The notes beneath the pieces were generated by a model. The model saw nothing but the letters and a program-made list of their open reading frames with translations. It did no database searches and was not told the DNA's origin. The translations under genes and the position numbers were made by a program. A DNA stretch of 64,000 nucleotides. Source: Streptomyces sp. CB01249 (GTDB lineage Bacteria; Actinomycetota; Actinomycetes; Streptomycetales; Streptomycetaceae). The stretch spans positions 325,900-389,899 of the forward strand of contig NZ_LISW01000007.1 in the NCBI RefSeq assembly GCF_001905735.1. The letters run 5' to 3'. Below, one piece after another: positions 31,488 to 40,496 of the stretch (its first letter is position 1; the number at the start of each line of letters is the position of its first letter).

Positions 31488-32679
31488 AGCCCTTCACGCA
31501 GATGACCTGCTTCACCTTGGCGACGACCTCCACCAGGTCCCGCTGCTGCTCCATGACCTGCTCGATCGGCTTGTACGCCGCAGGGATCTCGTCCACGACA
31601 CCGGAGTCCTTGCGGCACTCCACACCCTGCGTCTGCGCCGCCAGGTCCTTCGCGGAGAACCGCTTCTTCGCGGCGTTCCGGCTCATCCGGCGGCCGGCGC
31701 CGTGCGAGGCCGAGTTGAACGCCTTCTCGTTGCCGAGACCCTTCACGATGTACGTGGCCGTGCCCATGGACCCCGGGATGATGCCCAGCTCCCCCGCACC
31801 GGCCCGGATGGCGCCCTTGCGGGTCACCAGCAGGTCCATGCCCTCGTAGCGCTCTTCCGCCACGTAATTGTGGTGGCAGCTGACCTCCTGCTCGAAGGTC
31901 ACCTTCGCCTTCTTGAACTCCTTGCGGATCACGTTCTTCAGGAGCGCCATCATGGCCGCGCGGTTGTACTTCGCGTACTCCTGCGCCCAGAACAGGTCGT
32001 TGCGGTACTCGCGCATCGGCTCGGTCTCCGCGAGGAAGACGGCCAGGTCACGGTCGACCAGGCCCTGGTTGTGCGCAAGGCCCTGCGCCCGGCCGATGTG
32101 GAAGTCGGCCAGTTCCTTGCCGATGGCACGCGAACCGGAGTGCAGCGTGAGCCACACCGCGCCGGACTCGTCCAGCGAGACCTCGATGTGGTGATTGCCC
32201 CCGCCGAGCGTCCCCATCTGCTTCGTGGCACGTTCCTGACGGAACTTGACCGCTTCGGCCACCCCGTCGAACCGCGACCAGAAGTCGTCCCAGCCGCCGG
32301 CCGCCAGGCCGTACAGGCCGGACGGGTCGACCGGGTCGTCGTGCATGCCCCGGCCGACCGGGATCGCCTGCTCGATCTTCGAGCGGAGGCCGGACAGGTC
32401 GCCGGGGAGGTCGTTCGCGGTCAGCGACGTCTTCACCGCGGACATGCCGCAGCCGATGTCCACGCCGACCGCCGCCGGGCAGACCGCGCCGTGCATCGCG
32501 ATCACCGAGCCGACCGTGGCGCCCTTGCCGAAGTGGACGTCGGGCATGACGGCCAGGCCCTTGATCCAGGGCAGTGTGGCGACGTTGCGCAGCTGCTGCA
32601 TCGCCACGTCCTCGACCGACGCCGGGTCGGTCCACATCCGGATGGGAACCTGCGCACCCGGTACCTCTACATACGACAT
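31486..32679 (-). CDS. rtcB: RNA-splicing ligase RtcB
   Basis: Mn- and GTP-dependent ligase joining 2',3'-cyclic phosphate or 3'-phosphate ends to 5'-OH ends of RNA. The 397-residue protein has DVHFGKGATVGSV, VGVDIGCGM (metal Cys), GGGNHHIEV (metal His) and the guanylated His in SASHGAGRRMSR. It is contiguous, with no intein. There is no RtcR or archease gene nearby. ATG at 32679 has a GAGGAG just upstream. It is convergent with the LAGLIDADG gene, so a nuclease and a ligase able to mend RNA breaks stand side by side. Confidence 0.95.
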   Translation of the reverse strand: MSYVEVPGAQVPIRMWTDPASVEDVAMQQLRNVATLPWIKGLAVMPDVHFGKGATVGSVIAMHGAVCPAAVGVDIGCGMSAVKTSLTANDLPGDLSGLRSKIEQAIPVGRGMHDDPVDPSGLYGLAAGGWDDFWSRFDGVAEAVKFRQERATKQMGTLGGGNHHIEVSLDESGAVWLTLHSGSRAIGKELADFHIGRAQGLAHNQGLVDRDLAVFLAETEPMREYRNDLFWAQEYAKYNRAAMMALLKNVIRKEFKKAKVTFEQEVSCHHNYVAEERYEGMDLLVTRKGAIRAGAGELGIIPGSMGTATYIVKGLGNEKAFNSASHGAGRRMSRNAAKKRFSAKDLAAQTQGVECRKDSGVVDEIPAAYKPIEQVMEQQRDLVEVVAKVKQVICVKG

Positions 32680-32841
32680 AGCTCCTCGATCCCCCCGAAA
32701 AAGTCTGAAAGCGCAAAACCGGCGCCAAGATCGGCAAATGAGTCGGCCGACCGGCGTTCACAGCGGCGCGTGCGATACACATTGTGTCCACCGGCCGCCA
32801 TCGGGCGGCAACCGTTTTTCGCACGAAGGGAGCCCAGGACC

Positions 32842-33693
32842 GTGCGACGAATGGCGTACGCGACCGGCGCCGTGCTCATCGCGGCACTCGCGGCCGGCTG
32901 CACCAGCGACACCGGAAGCGGCGAATCCGCCCCCGACGGCAAGCCGGGCACCACCCCGACCGTCTCCGCCGCACCCCCGGGCAAGTACCGCACCCTCCCC
33001 GACGCCTGCCGGGCCATCCCGCAGGCCACCCTCAAGGACCTCCTGCCCGGCACCGCCGACATGCCGGAGGCCCAGCAGGACAAGGTGTTCGAGGGAACCG
33101 CCACGGTCACGTACGACACCGACCGGCGGATCGGCTGCCGCTGGAAGTCCGACGTCCCCGAGGGCACCCGCAGCATCCACCTGGACTTCGAGCGCGTCGT
33201 CTCCTACGACACCGCCGTGAGCGACGACGACCGCGCCCGCGAGGTGTACGCGAAGAAGGAGACCGCCGCCGACCTGCCCGACACCGCCCTGCCGCCGGAG
33301 ACCCCCGACGCCTCCCCCTCCGGCTCCGGCACCCCGGACGCGGGCACGGAGAGCGCGGACGGCTCGGAGGACACGGACGGCGCGGAGGGCACGGACGGCA
33401 AGGGCACGACCGGCGACACCGGCGACACCACCTCCGGGAGCCCCGCCGGCAGCCTCCAGCCCCGGCTGCTCGACAAGCTGGGCGACAGCGCGTTCCTGGA
33501 CGACGCGCTCAGCCGGGCCGGCGCCCCCGCCCGCCACCGCACCGTGAGCGTGGTGTTCCGCACATCCAACGTCATCGTGACCGTCGAGTACACCGCCCAG
33601 CCGACCATGCCCACCGAGGTCCCCGACAGCCAGGAACTCCAGGAGAAGGCCCAGGCACTGGCCCGTCAGCTGGTCGATTCGTTCAACGACTGA
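32842..33693 (+). CDS. DUF3558-like lipoprotein
   Basis: A 283-residue secreted lipoprotein: basic n-region, hydrophobic core, lipobox AAGC near residue 20. A Ser/Thr/Pro/Gly linker is followed by a domain starting TLPDACRAIPQATLKDLLPG with paired Cys (DACRAI; GCRWKS), typical of the actinobacterial DUF3558 group. A long Asp/Glu/Gly/Thr-rich insert (about residues 150-200) interrupts it. GTG at 32842 follows AGGGAG. It is paralogous to the next gene. Function unknown, probably cell-envelope binding. Confidence 0.75.
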   Translation: MRRMAYATGAVLIAALAAGCTSDTGSGESAPDGKPGTTPTVSAAPPGKYRTLPDACRAIPQATLKDLLPGTADMPEAQQDKVFEGTATVTYDTDRRIGCRWKSDVPEGTRSIHLDFERVVSYDTAVSDDDRAREVYAKKETAADLPDTALPPETPDASPSGSGTPDAGTESADGSEDTDGAEGTDGKGTTGDTGDTTSGSPAGSLQPRLLDKLGDSAFLDDALSRAGAPARHRTVSVVFRTSNVIVTVEYTAQPTMPTEVPDSQELQEKAQALARQLVDSFND

Positions 33694-33836
33694 CGCCCCC
33701 GGCACCCCGCCCCGACCGCCCGCGCGCCGCTCCCCGCGCCCGCCGGTGAAGGCGGCATCCGGTCGCCGTCCGTCGTACCGTGGCCCTCCGGAGCACCACC
33801 GTCCCCCGACCGCCGCGCCATCCGAGTGAAGGAACC

Positions 33837-34649
33837 ATGCACCGATCAGCCCCGCGACTCACCCGCATACTCGCCTGCGCCGCCGTCCCGGTGATGCTCG
33901 TCGTCGCCGGCTGCTCGTCGGACTCCGGCGACAAGGAGGCGGACTCCTCCGCCTCCGCCACGCCGGACGCGACGAAGTCGGAACCGGCCGTCGAGGCGGC
34001 GAAGTTCGCCGAGCTGCCCGACCCCTGCCAGGCGGTCGAGGCGAAGACCGTCAAGTCCCTGGTCCCCTCCGCCAAGAGCAAGAACGGCACCCGCAGCAAG
34101 TCCAGCGACGCGTCCGTCCGCGGCGGCTGCTCCTGGAACGGGCTGGCCGACAAGGGCGTCAAGGGCTCCCAGTACCGCTGGCTGGACGTCGGCTTCACCC
34201 GCTTCGCCTCGGACCAGACCCTGGGCAGCGGGGCCGCCCGCGCGGGCGACGAGTTCGACAAGCAGGTCAAGAAGACCGAGGCGGCCGACGGCGTGAAGAA
34301 CGTCAGGACCGGGTCCGTCAGCGGCATCGGCGACCAGGCGACGAAGATCACGTACGACCAGTCCAAGACGGACGAGGACTTCCGGTTCGCGACGATCGTC
34401 GCCCGCACCGGGAACGTCGTCGTGGTCGTCAACTACAACGGCGCGGGTTACGCCGGTTCGAAGACGCCGGACGCCGAGACCATCCTGAAGGGCGCCACGA
34501 TGGCCGCCAAGGACGCGGTCGCGGCCGTCGCCGACGCGAACGCCAAGACCGACGCGTCCCCGAAGGCGACTGACAAGGCGTCCGACGACTCCGCCAAGAA
34601 GCCCTCCGAGAAGCCCAGTTCATCGGCCAAGTCGAAGTCCTCGGACTGA
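33837..34649 (+). CDS. DUF3558-like lipoprotein (paralogue)
   Basis: A 270-residue lipoprotein with signal peptide and lipobox VAGC near residue 25. The domain opens AELPDPCQAVEAKTVKSLVP and has RGGCSWNG as second Cys, matching the preceding gene in layout. A Lys/Ser/Ala-rich low-complexity tail (about residues 235-270) ends the protein. ATG at 33837 follows GAAGG. The two genes look like a tandem duplication that diverged. Function unknown. Confidence 0.75.
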   Translation: MHRSAPRLTRILACAAVPVMLVVAGCSSDSGDKEADSSASATPDATKSEPAVEAAKFAELPDPCQAVEAKTVKSLVPSAKSKNGTRSKSSDASVRGGCSWNGLADKGVKGSQYRWLDVGFTRFASDQTLGSGAARAGDEFDKQVKKTEAADGVKNVRTGSVSGIGDQATKITYDQSKTDEDFRFATIVARTGNVVVVVNYNGAGYAGSKTPDAETILKGATMAAKDAVAAVADANAKTDASPKATDKASDDSAKKPSEKPSSSAKSKSSD

Positions 34650-34778
34650 CGCAGGAGGCCGCCCCGGCCCCTCCCCCCGCGACACCTCTCGCACACATGT
34701 GCCAGGCTGTGCCCGCCGGAAACAAGCCACCGGCGACAGGAACAGGCGAGGGACAAGGGAACAGGGAGGGGATGGGGG

Positions 34779-36104
34779 GTGGCTGCGATGCAGCTGACGC
34801 GCACGCATCGGGTGCTGATCGGTCTGGTCGTGGCCGGTGCGGTGCTGATCGCCGCGATCGGCTTCGCCGGTTCGTACGCCGCGGTGCGCGAACTGGCCCT
34901 GAGCAAGGGGTTCGGGGACTTCTCGCTGGTCTTCCCGATCGGCATCGACGCGGGCATCTGCGTCCTGCTGGCCCTGGACCTGCTGCTCACCTGGCTGCGC
35001 ATCCCGTTCCCGCTGCTGCGCCAGACGGCCTGGCTGCTGACGGCCGCGACGATCGCGTTCAACGGCGCCGCGGCCTGGCCCGACCCGCTCGGCGTCGGCA
35101 TGCACGCGGTCATCCCCGTCCTCTTCGTCGTCGCCGTCGAGGCCGCCCGCCACGCGGTGGGCCGGATCGCGGACATCACGGCCGACAAGCACATGGAGGG
35201 CGTCCGCCTCACCCGGTGGCTGCTCTCGCCGGTCCCCACCTTCCGGCTCTGGCGCCGGATGAAGCTGTGGGAGCTCCGCAGCTACGAGCAGGTCATCAAG
35301 CTGGAGCAGGACCGGCTCATCTACCAGGCCCGCCTCCAGGCCCGCTACGGCCGCGCCTGGCGCCGACGCGCCCCCGTCGAGTCCCTGATGCCGCTGCGCC
35401 TCGCGAAGTACGGCGTCCCGCTCGCCGAGACCGGCCCCGCGGGCCTGGCCGCCGCGGGCATCGAACCCGCGCTCCTGCCCCCGGCCCCGGACCCGGCACC
35501 GCTGCCGGAGCCCGTACCGGAGCCGCTGCCCCAGGCCGCCGCCCCCGCCGTGGAGACGGCCCAGCAGCACCCGGAACTGCCGCAGACGGCGACCCCGGAG
35601 GAGCCGCAGCAGGCCCCCGGGCACCCCGCCGCCGACGCGAACGACAACCCCTGGTTCCCGGCGCAGGCGACCGCCAAGGTGTACGAGGGCACCTACGACC
35701 CGGACTTCGAGGTCGAGGGCCCGGTCCCGCACCAGGTCCCCTCGGGCCCGAACGGCCGCACCCGCCCGCTGGGCAACGTGGGCACGGTCGGCAGCACCGT
35801 CCCCGGCGGGCAGCCCGAGCAGATCCCCGTACCGGAAGCCCTGCCGGAACCCCTGCCGGAGCCCGTCCAGGAGTCCGCACAGCAGTGGACGCAGCAGGAC
35901 GAGGAGTTCGCCGAGATCGCGTACGAGGTGTTCTCGGCGTTCATCGCGGAGAACAACGACTACCCGAGCGTCGCGGTGCTCGACATACACCTGTCGGACG
36001 GGCACAACGTCCGCCACCCGCGCGGCGAGGCGCTGATCCGGCAGCTGATGCCGGAGTTCAAGCGGCGCTTCCACGCGGAGCTGGAAGCCGACCACATCGC
36101 GTAA
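34779..36104 (+). CDS. DUF2637 (SpdB2-like) membrane protein with C-terminal domain
   Basis: A 441-residue protein. Residues 1-125 carry four hydrophobic spans in the DUF2637 pattern (RTHRVLIGLVVAGAVLIAAI; FPIGIDAGICVLLALDLLLTW; AATIAFNGAAAWPDPLGVGM), a family shared with plasmid spread proteins (SpdB2). A basic region follows (WRRMKLWELRSYEQVIKLEQ), then about 150 Pro/Glu-rich residues. A folded C-terminal domain of ~70 residues (EIAYEVFSAFIAENNDYPSV; RQLMPEFKRRFHAELEA) resembles a winged-helix used in replication or transfer proteins. GTG at 34779. No conjugation genes are nearby. Confidence 0.75.
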   Translation: MAAMQLTRTHRVLIGLVVAGAVLIAAIGFAGSYAAVRELALSKGFGDFSLVFPIGIDAGICVLLALDLLLTWLRIPFPLLRQTAWLLTAATIAFNGAAAWPDPLGVGMHAVIPVLFVVAVEAARHAVGRIADITADKHMEGVRLTRWLLSPVPTFRLWRRMKLWELRSYEQVIKLEQDRLIYQARLQARYGRAWRRRAPVESLMPLRLAKYGVPLAETGPAGLAAAGIEPALLPPAPDPAPLPEPVPEPLPQAAAPAVETAQQHPELPQTATPEEPQQAPGHPAADANDNPWFPAQATAKVYEGTYDPDFEVEGPVPHQVPSGPNGRTRPLGNVGTVGSTVPGGQPEQIPVPEALPEPLPEPVQESAQQWTQQDEEFAEIAYEVFSAFIAENNDYPSVAVLDIHLSDGHNVRHPRGEALIRQLMPEFKRRFHAELEADHIA

Positions 36105-36116
36105 CCCCGCAACGCA

Positions 36117-36152
36117 CGAGGGGCCGCCTCCCACCCGGGAGACGGCCCCTCG
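36117..36152. terminator. bidirectional terminator, DUF2637 gene / lysS
   Basis: CGAGGGGCCGCCTCCC (36117-36132) pairs with GGGAGACGGCCCCTCG (36137-36152) with one mismatch and a 4-base loop, between two convergent stops. Confidence 0.85.
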
Positions 36153-36164
36153 GCGTATCCGTAC

Positions 36165-37916
36165 CTACGCGCCCAGCAGGCGGCGCACCCGGTCCGCCCC
36201 CACCGCGAGCAGCAGCGTGGGCAGGCGCGGCCCCGTGTCGCGGCTGACGAGCAGCCGGTAGAGCAGGGCGAAGAAGGACCGCTGGGCGGTCTTCAGCTCG
36301 GGCGTCGGCTTGGCGTCGGGCTCCAGGCCCGCGAGCACCTTCGGCACGCCGTAGACGAGCGTGGTCAGGCCGTCCAGCGACCAGTGCGTGTCCAGGCCCT
36401 CCAGGAGCAGCCGCAGCGACTCGCGGCCCTGCTCGTCCAGCGAGCCGAGCAGCTCCTTGTCCGGCTCGTCGCGCACGACGGTGCGGGCCTCGGCCGGGAC
36501 CTGGGTGGTGATCCAGCTCTCCGCGCGGTCGAGGCGCGGGCGCGCCTCGTCCAGCGAGGTGAGCGGGTTCGCCGGGTCCAGCTCGCTGAGGATGCGCAGC
36601 GTCTGGTCCTCGGCGCCCGCGGTGATGTCGGCGACCGAGGCCAGCGTGCGGTACGGCAGCGGACGCGGCGTGCTCGGGAGCTCACCGGCGGCCGTACCGA
36701 TCGCGCGGGCGTAGGCGGCGGCGTCGGCCGGGAGGACCGTGCCGTCGGCGACCTTGCGGGCCAGCGAGTCCCACTCGTCGTAGAGCCGCTGGATCTCCTG
36801 GTCGAAGGCGATCTTGAAGGACTGGTTGGGCCTGCGGCGGGCGTAGAGCCAGCGCAGCAGCGGGGCCTCCATGATCTTCAGGGCGTCGGCCGGGGTGGGC
36901 ACGCCGCCCTTGGAGGAGGACATCTTGGCCATGCCGGAGATCCCGACGAAGGCGTACATGGGCCCGATCGGCTGGACGCCGTCGAAGATCTCGCGGACGA
37001 TCTGGCCGCCGACGACGAACGAGGAGCCGGGCGAGGAGTGGTCGACGCCGCTGGGCTCGAAGATCACGCCCTCGTAGGCCCAGCGCATGGGCCAGTCGAC
37101 CTTCCAGACCAGCTTGCCCCGGTTGAACTCGCTGAGCCGGACGGTCTCGGCGAAGCCGCAGGCGGTGCAGGTGTAGTTCAGCTCGGTGGTGTCGTCGTCG
37201 TACGAGGTGACGGTGGTGAGGTCCTTCTCGCAGTTGCCGCAGTAGGGCTTGTACGGGAAGTAGCCGCCGGAGCCGCCGCTGCCGTCGTCCTCGCTCGCCG
37301 CGCCGGAGCCGGCCTCGGCCTCCAGCTCGGCCTCGTCCACCTTCTTCTGCTGCGGCTTCTTGCCGCCCTTGCCCGCGGCCGCCGGGTCCTTCTTGGTGCG
37401 GTAGCGGTCGAGGACGGCGTCGATGTCCGCGCGGTGGCGCATGGCGTGCAGGATCTGCTCGCGGTAGGTGCCCGCGAGGTACTGCTCCGTCTGGCTGATG
37501 GGGTCGTACTCGACGCCCAGCTCGTCCAGGGACGCGGTCATGGCGGCCTTGAAGTGCTCGGCCCAGTTCGGGTACGCGGACCCGGCCGGGGCGGGCACCG
37601 AGGTCAGCGGCTTGCCGATGTGCTCGGCCCAGGACGCGTCGACGCCGGGGACGCCGTTCGGCACCTTGCGGTAGCGGTCGTAGTCGTCCCAGGAGATCAG
37701 GTGGCGCACGGTGTACCCGCGGCGGCGGATCTCGTCGGCGACCAGGTGCGGGGTCATGACCTCGCGGAGGTTGCCCAGGTGGATCGGGCCCGACGGGGAG
37801 AGGCCGGAGGCGACGACGACCGGTTTGCCAGGCGCACGACGCTCCGATTCGGCGATGACCTCGTCCGCGAAGCGGGAGACCCAGTCGGTCTCGGTGCTGC
37901 TCTGACTCTGAGCCAC
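36165..37916 (-). CDS. lysS: lysyl-tRNA synthetase, class I
   Basis: Charges tRNA-Lys. It is the class I type, rare in bacteria but usual in Streptomyces beside class II enzymes. The 583-residue protein has the HIGH-like PSGPIHLGNLRE near residues 40-51, KMSSSKG for KMSKS, a Cys4 zinc site (YCGNCEKD; YTCTACGF) and an insert rich in Gly/Glu before it (about residues 185-215). GTG at 37916 follows AAGGA by 10 bases; the longer open frame upstream is not supported. It is divergent from argS, separated by 142 bases. Confidence 0.95.
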   Translation of the reverse strand: MAQSQSSTETDWVSRFADEVIAESERRAPGKPVVVASGLSPSGPIHLGNLREVMTPHLVADEIRRRGYTVRHLISWDDYDRYRKVPNGVPGVDASWAEHIGKPLTSVPAPAGSAYPNWAEHFKAAMTASLDELGVEYDPISQTEQYLAGTYREQILHAMRHRADIDAVLDRYRTKKDPAAAGKGGKKPQQKKVDEAELEAEAGSGAASEDDGSGGSGGYFPYKPYCGNCEKDLTTVTSYDDDTTELNYTCTACGFAETVRLSEFNRGKLVWKVDWPMRWAYEGVIFEPSGVDHSSPGSSFVVGGQIVREIFDGVQPIGPMYAFVGISGMAKMSSSKGGVPTPADALKIMEAPLLRWLYARRRPNQSFKIAFDQEIQRLYDEWDSLARKVADGTVLPADAAAYARAIGTAAGELPSTPRPLPYRTLASVADITAGAEDQTLRILSELDPANPLTSLDEARPRLDRAESWITTQVPAEARTVVRDEPDKELLGSLDEQGRESLRLLLEGLDTHWSLDGLTTLVYGVPKVLAGLEPDAKPTPELKTAQRSFFALLYRLLVSRDTGPRLPTLLLAVGADRVRRLLGA

Positions 37917-38058
37917 GGTCGGCACGTCCTTCTCTCGTGTAGGACTCGTAGGGGCGCCGCCCATTCTCCCAGGTGCGGGCCGCAGCACGAAAACGGCTTT
38001 ACACCCCGTGGGATACTGGGGTGATCCTTTGTCCTCTACCGAAACGGCAGCCAGACTC

Positions 38059-39828
38059 ATGGCCTCGGTCAATTCCCTCGCTTCCACGCTCCAGCAGCAG
38101 CTGGCGGACGCCCTGACGGCAGCACTGCCGGATGCGGGCACCGCCGATCCGCTGCTGCGCCGAAGCGACCGGGCCGATTTCCAGGCCAACGGCATCCTGG
38201 CGCTCGCCAAGAAGCTCAAGGGCAACCCGCGCGAGCTGGCGACCAAGGTCACCGACGCGCTCCCGGCCTCGGACCTGATCAAGGACATCGAGGTCTCGGG
38301 CCCCGGCTTCCTGAACGTCACGCTGACCGACCGGGCGATCATCGAGACCCTGGCCGCGCGCGCCGCCGACGGCGACCGGCTCGGCGTCCCGGCGAACGAG
38401 GCGGCGGGCACCACGGTCGTCGACTACGCCCAGCCCAACGTGGCCAAGGAGATGCACGTCGGCCACCTGCGGTCCGCAGTGATCGGTGACGCGATGGTGC
38501 GGATCCTGGAGTTCACCGGCGAGTCCGTGGTCCGGCGCCACCACATCGGCGACTGGGGCACCCAGTTCGGCATGCTCATCCAGTACCTCGTGGAGCACCC
38601 GCACGAGCTGGACCACGAGGGCGGCAAGGAGGACGGCGAGGCCGCGATGTCCTCGCTGAACCGGCTCTACAAGGCGTCGCGGGCCCTGTTCGACTCGGAC
38701 GAGGAGTTCAAGGCGCGCTCCCGGGACCGGGTGGTCGCGCTCCAGGCGGGCGACCCGGAGACGCTGGCCATGTGGCAGCGGTTCGTGGACGAGTCGAAGA
38801 TCTACTTCTACTCGGTCTTCGACAAGCTCGACATGGAGATCAGCGACCCCGACATCGTCGGCGAGTCCGGCTACAACGACATGCTGGAGGAGACCTGCCG
38901 CATCCTGGAGGAGACGGGCGTCGCCGTCCGCTCCGAGGGTGCGCTGTGCGTCTTCTTCGACGACGTGCTGGGCCCCGACGGCAACAAGGTCCCGCTGATC
39001 GTCAAGAAGACCAACGGCGGCTACGGCTACGCGGCGACCGACCTCTCCGCGATCCGCGACCGGGTGCAGAACCTCAAGGCGGACGCCCTGCTGTACGTGG
39101 TGGACGTACGGCAGTCCCTGCACTTCAAGATGGTCTTCGAGACGGCCCGCCGGGCGGGCTGGCTGAACGACGGCGTGAAGGCGCACCAGCTGGCGTTCGG
39201 CACGGTGCTCGGCAAGGACGGCAAGCCGTTCAAGACCCGTGAGGGCGTCACGGTCCGGCTGGAGGACCTGCTGGACGAGGCCGTCGAGCGGGCGACCGCC
39301 GTGGTCCGCGAAAAGGCGGAGAAGGTCGGCCTGTCCGAGCAGGAGATCGTGGAGAACGGCCGGTACGTCGGCGTGGGCGCCGTAAAGTACGCGGACCTGT
39401 CGACCTCCGCCGTGCGGGACTACAAGTTCGACCTGGACCAGATGGTGTCGCTGAGCGGCGACACCTCGGTGTACCTCCAGTACGCGTACGCGCGTATCCA
39501 GTCGATCCTGCGCAAGGCCGGCCACGCGAAGCCGGTCGCGCACCCGGAGCTGGAGCTGGCCCCGGCCGAGCGGACGCTGGGCCTGCATCTGGACCAGTTC
39601 GGCGAGGTGCTGGCCGAGGTGGCCGCGCAGTACGAGCCGCACAAGCTGGCCGCGTACCTCTACCAGCTCGCGTCGCTCTACACGACGTTCTACGACCAGT
39701 GCCACGTGCTGAGCGAGGAGAACCCGGCCGAGGTGGTCGAGAACCGGCTGTTCCTCTGCGACCTCACCGCCCGGACCCTGCACCGGGGCATGGCCCTGCT
39801 GGGCATCCGGACGCCCGAGCGGCTCTGA
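38059..39828 (+). CDS. argS: arginyl-tRNA synthetase
   Basis: Charges tRNA-Arg; 589 residues, the usual length. An N-terminal additional domain (residues 1-110) precedes the class I core: NVAKEMHVGHLRSAVIGDAM contains the HIGH equivalent (HVGH). The KMSKS is degenerate (GKPFKTREG), as is normal in many ArgRS. The C-terminal DALR anticodon domain is recognised from YLQYAYARIQSILRKAG and LYQLASLYTTFYDQCHVL. ATG at 38059 is chosen because the protein then starts at the conserved N-domain; upstream codons are in the promoter region. It is divergent from lysS. Confidence 0.95.
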   Translation: MASVNSLASTLQQQLADALTAALPDAGTADPLLRRSDRADFQANGILALAKKLKGNPRELATKVTDALPASDLIKDIEVSGPGFLNVTLTDRAIIETLAARAADGDRLGVPANEAAGTTVVDYAQPNVAKEMHVGHLRSAVIGDAMVRILEFTGESVVRRHHIGDWGTQFGMLIQYLVEHPHELDHEGGKEDGEAAMSSLNRLYKASRALFDSDEEFKARSRDRVVALQAGDPETLAMWQRFVDESKIYFYSVFDKLDMEISDPDIVGESGYNDMLEETCRILEETGVAVRSEGALCVFFDDVLGPDGNKVPLIVKKTNGGYGYAATDLSAIRDRVQNLKADALLYVVDVRQSLHFKMVFETARRAGWLNDGVKAHQLAFGTVLGKDGKPFKTREGVTVRLEDLLDEAVERATAVVREKAEKVGLSEQEIVENGRYVGVGAVKYADLSTSAVRDYKFDLDQMVSLSGDTSVYLQYAYARIQSILRKAGHAKPVAHPELELAPAERTLGLHLDQFGEVLAEVAAQYEPHKLAAYLYQLASLYTTFYDQCHVLSEENPAEVVENRLFLCDLTARTLHRGMALLGIRTPERL

Positions 39829-39853
39829 GGCGCCGGGAGGGGCGGGCTTTTAC

Positions 39854-39880
39854 GGGGCGGGGCCTTCGCGGCCCCGCCCC
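39854..39880. terminator. terminator after argS (bidirectional)
   Basis: GGGGCGGGGCC-TTCGC-GGCCCCGCCCC, perfect 11-base arms, between the convergent argS and the gene ending at 39887. Confidence 0.85.
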
Positions 39881-39886
39881 TCTCCG

Positions 39887-40312
39887 CTACTCCGGCCGCC
39901 CCAGCGTCCATCCCGATACGTCGGACAGCCTGCCCCGCCACAACGGCAGCCGCAGCGGGGCCACTCCGCCGCAGACGAGGGTCGCGTCCCGCAGGTGGAT
40001 CCACCGGGGCAGGAACGGCGCGTCCTCCTCGGCCCCCAACTCCTTGAGGCCCTGGTCCACGGTCTCGGGGAACGCCGCGAGGAGGTTCGCCCCTTCGCCC
40101 TCGACCTGGCGCAGGCTGCGGGCCCACTCCGCCTTCCACGCTTCATGGCCGATCACGTCGCCGTGCAGCACTCCGGCGGGGACGGCGAGCGTCAGCGGCA
40201 GGCCGGACCGGGTCTCCCGGTCCAGGAGCTGGATCAGCAGCTGGAGTTGGAGGTCGGGCACCGGCTGGGTGATCAGGAGTGCGTCCCGGACAGGGTCGGC
40301 GGGGTCGGTCAT
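39887..40312 (-). CDS. conserved hypothetical protein (141 residues)
   Basis: A cytoplasmic protein without signal or membrane span. It begins MTDPADPVRDALLITQPVPD and includes LTLAVPAGVLHGDVIGHEAW and FLPRWIHLRDATLVCGG. I recognise no domain. ATG at 40312 lacks a strong ribosome site, but the open frame upstream loses coding character there. Its neighbour is a divergent anti-sigma-type ATPase gene, 184 bases away. Confidence 0.65.
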   Translation of the reverse strand: MTDPADPVRDALLITQPVPDLQLQLLIQLLDRETRSGLPLTLAVPAGVLHGDVIGHEAWKAEWARSLRQVEGEGANLLAAFPETVDQGLKELGAEEDAPFLPRWIHLRDATLVCGGVAPLRLPLWRGRLSDVSGWTLGRPE

Positions 40313-40496
40313 GTGCTGTTCCCTTCGGCCGCAGCCTCTCCGGCGCCCTGATGGGCCGGAATTTCCTTGCCCCGTATGCCCCGAATGAGCGCGCTCAACC
40401 GCTGCCCCGCGGAGAGGAAAAAGGCCGGATACGCCTGGGACCTGAGGGAAGAAGAAGAATTCAGACCGTTCGACGATCATTTCTCCGGGGGCGAAA

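Noticed and set aside
31486..32679. Intein inside RtcB, with the LAGLIDADG gene as its remnant
   Set aside because: RtcB is contiguous with all motifs intact, and the LAGLIDADG protein has no Cys/Ser N-terminal or His-Asn C-terminal splice residues.
34779..36104. Integrated plasmid or conjugative island suggested by the SpdB2-like protein
   Set aside because: No integrase, Tra/FtsK, replication gene, tRNA or att repeat nearby; flanked by the housekeeping genes lysS and argS.
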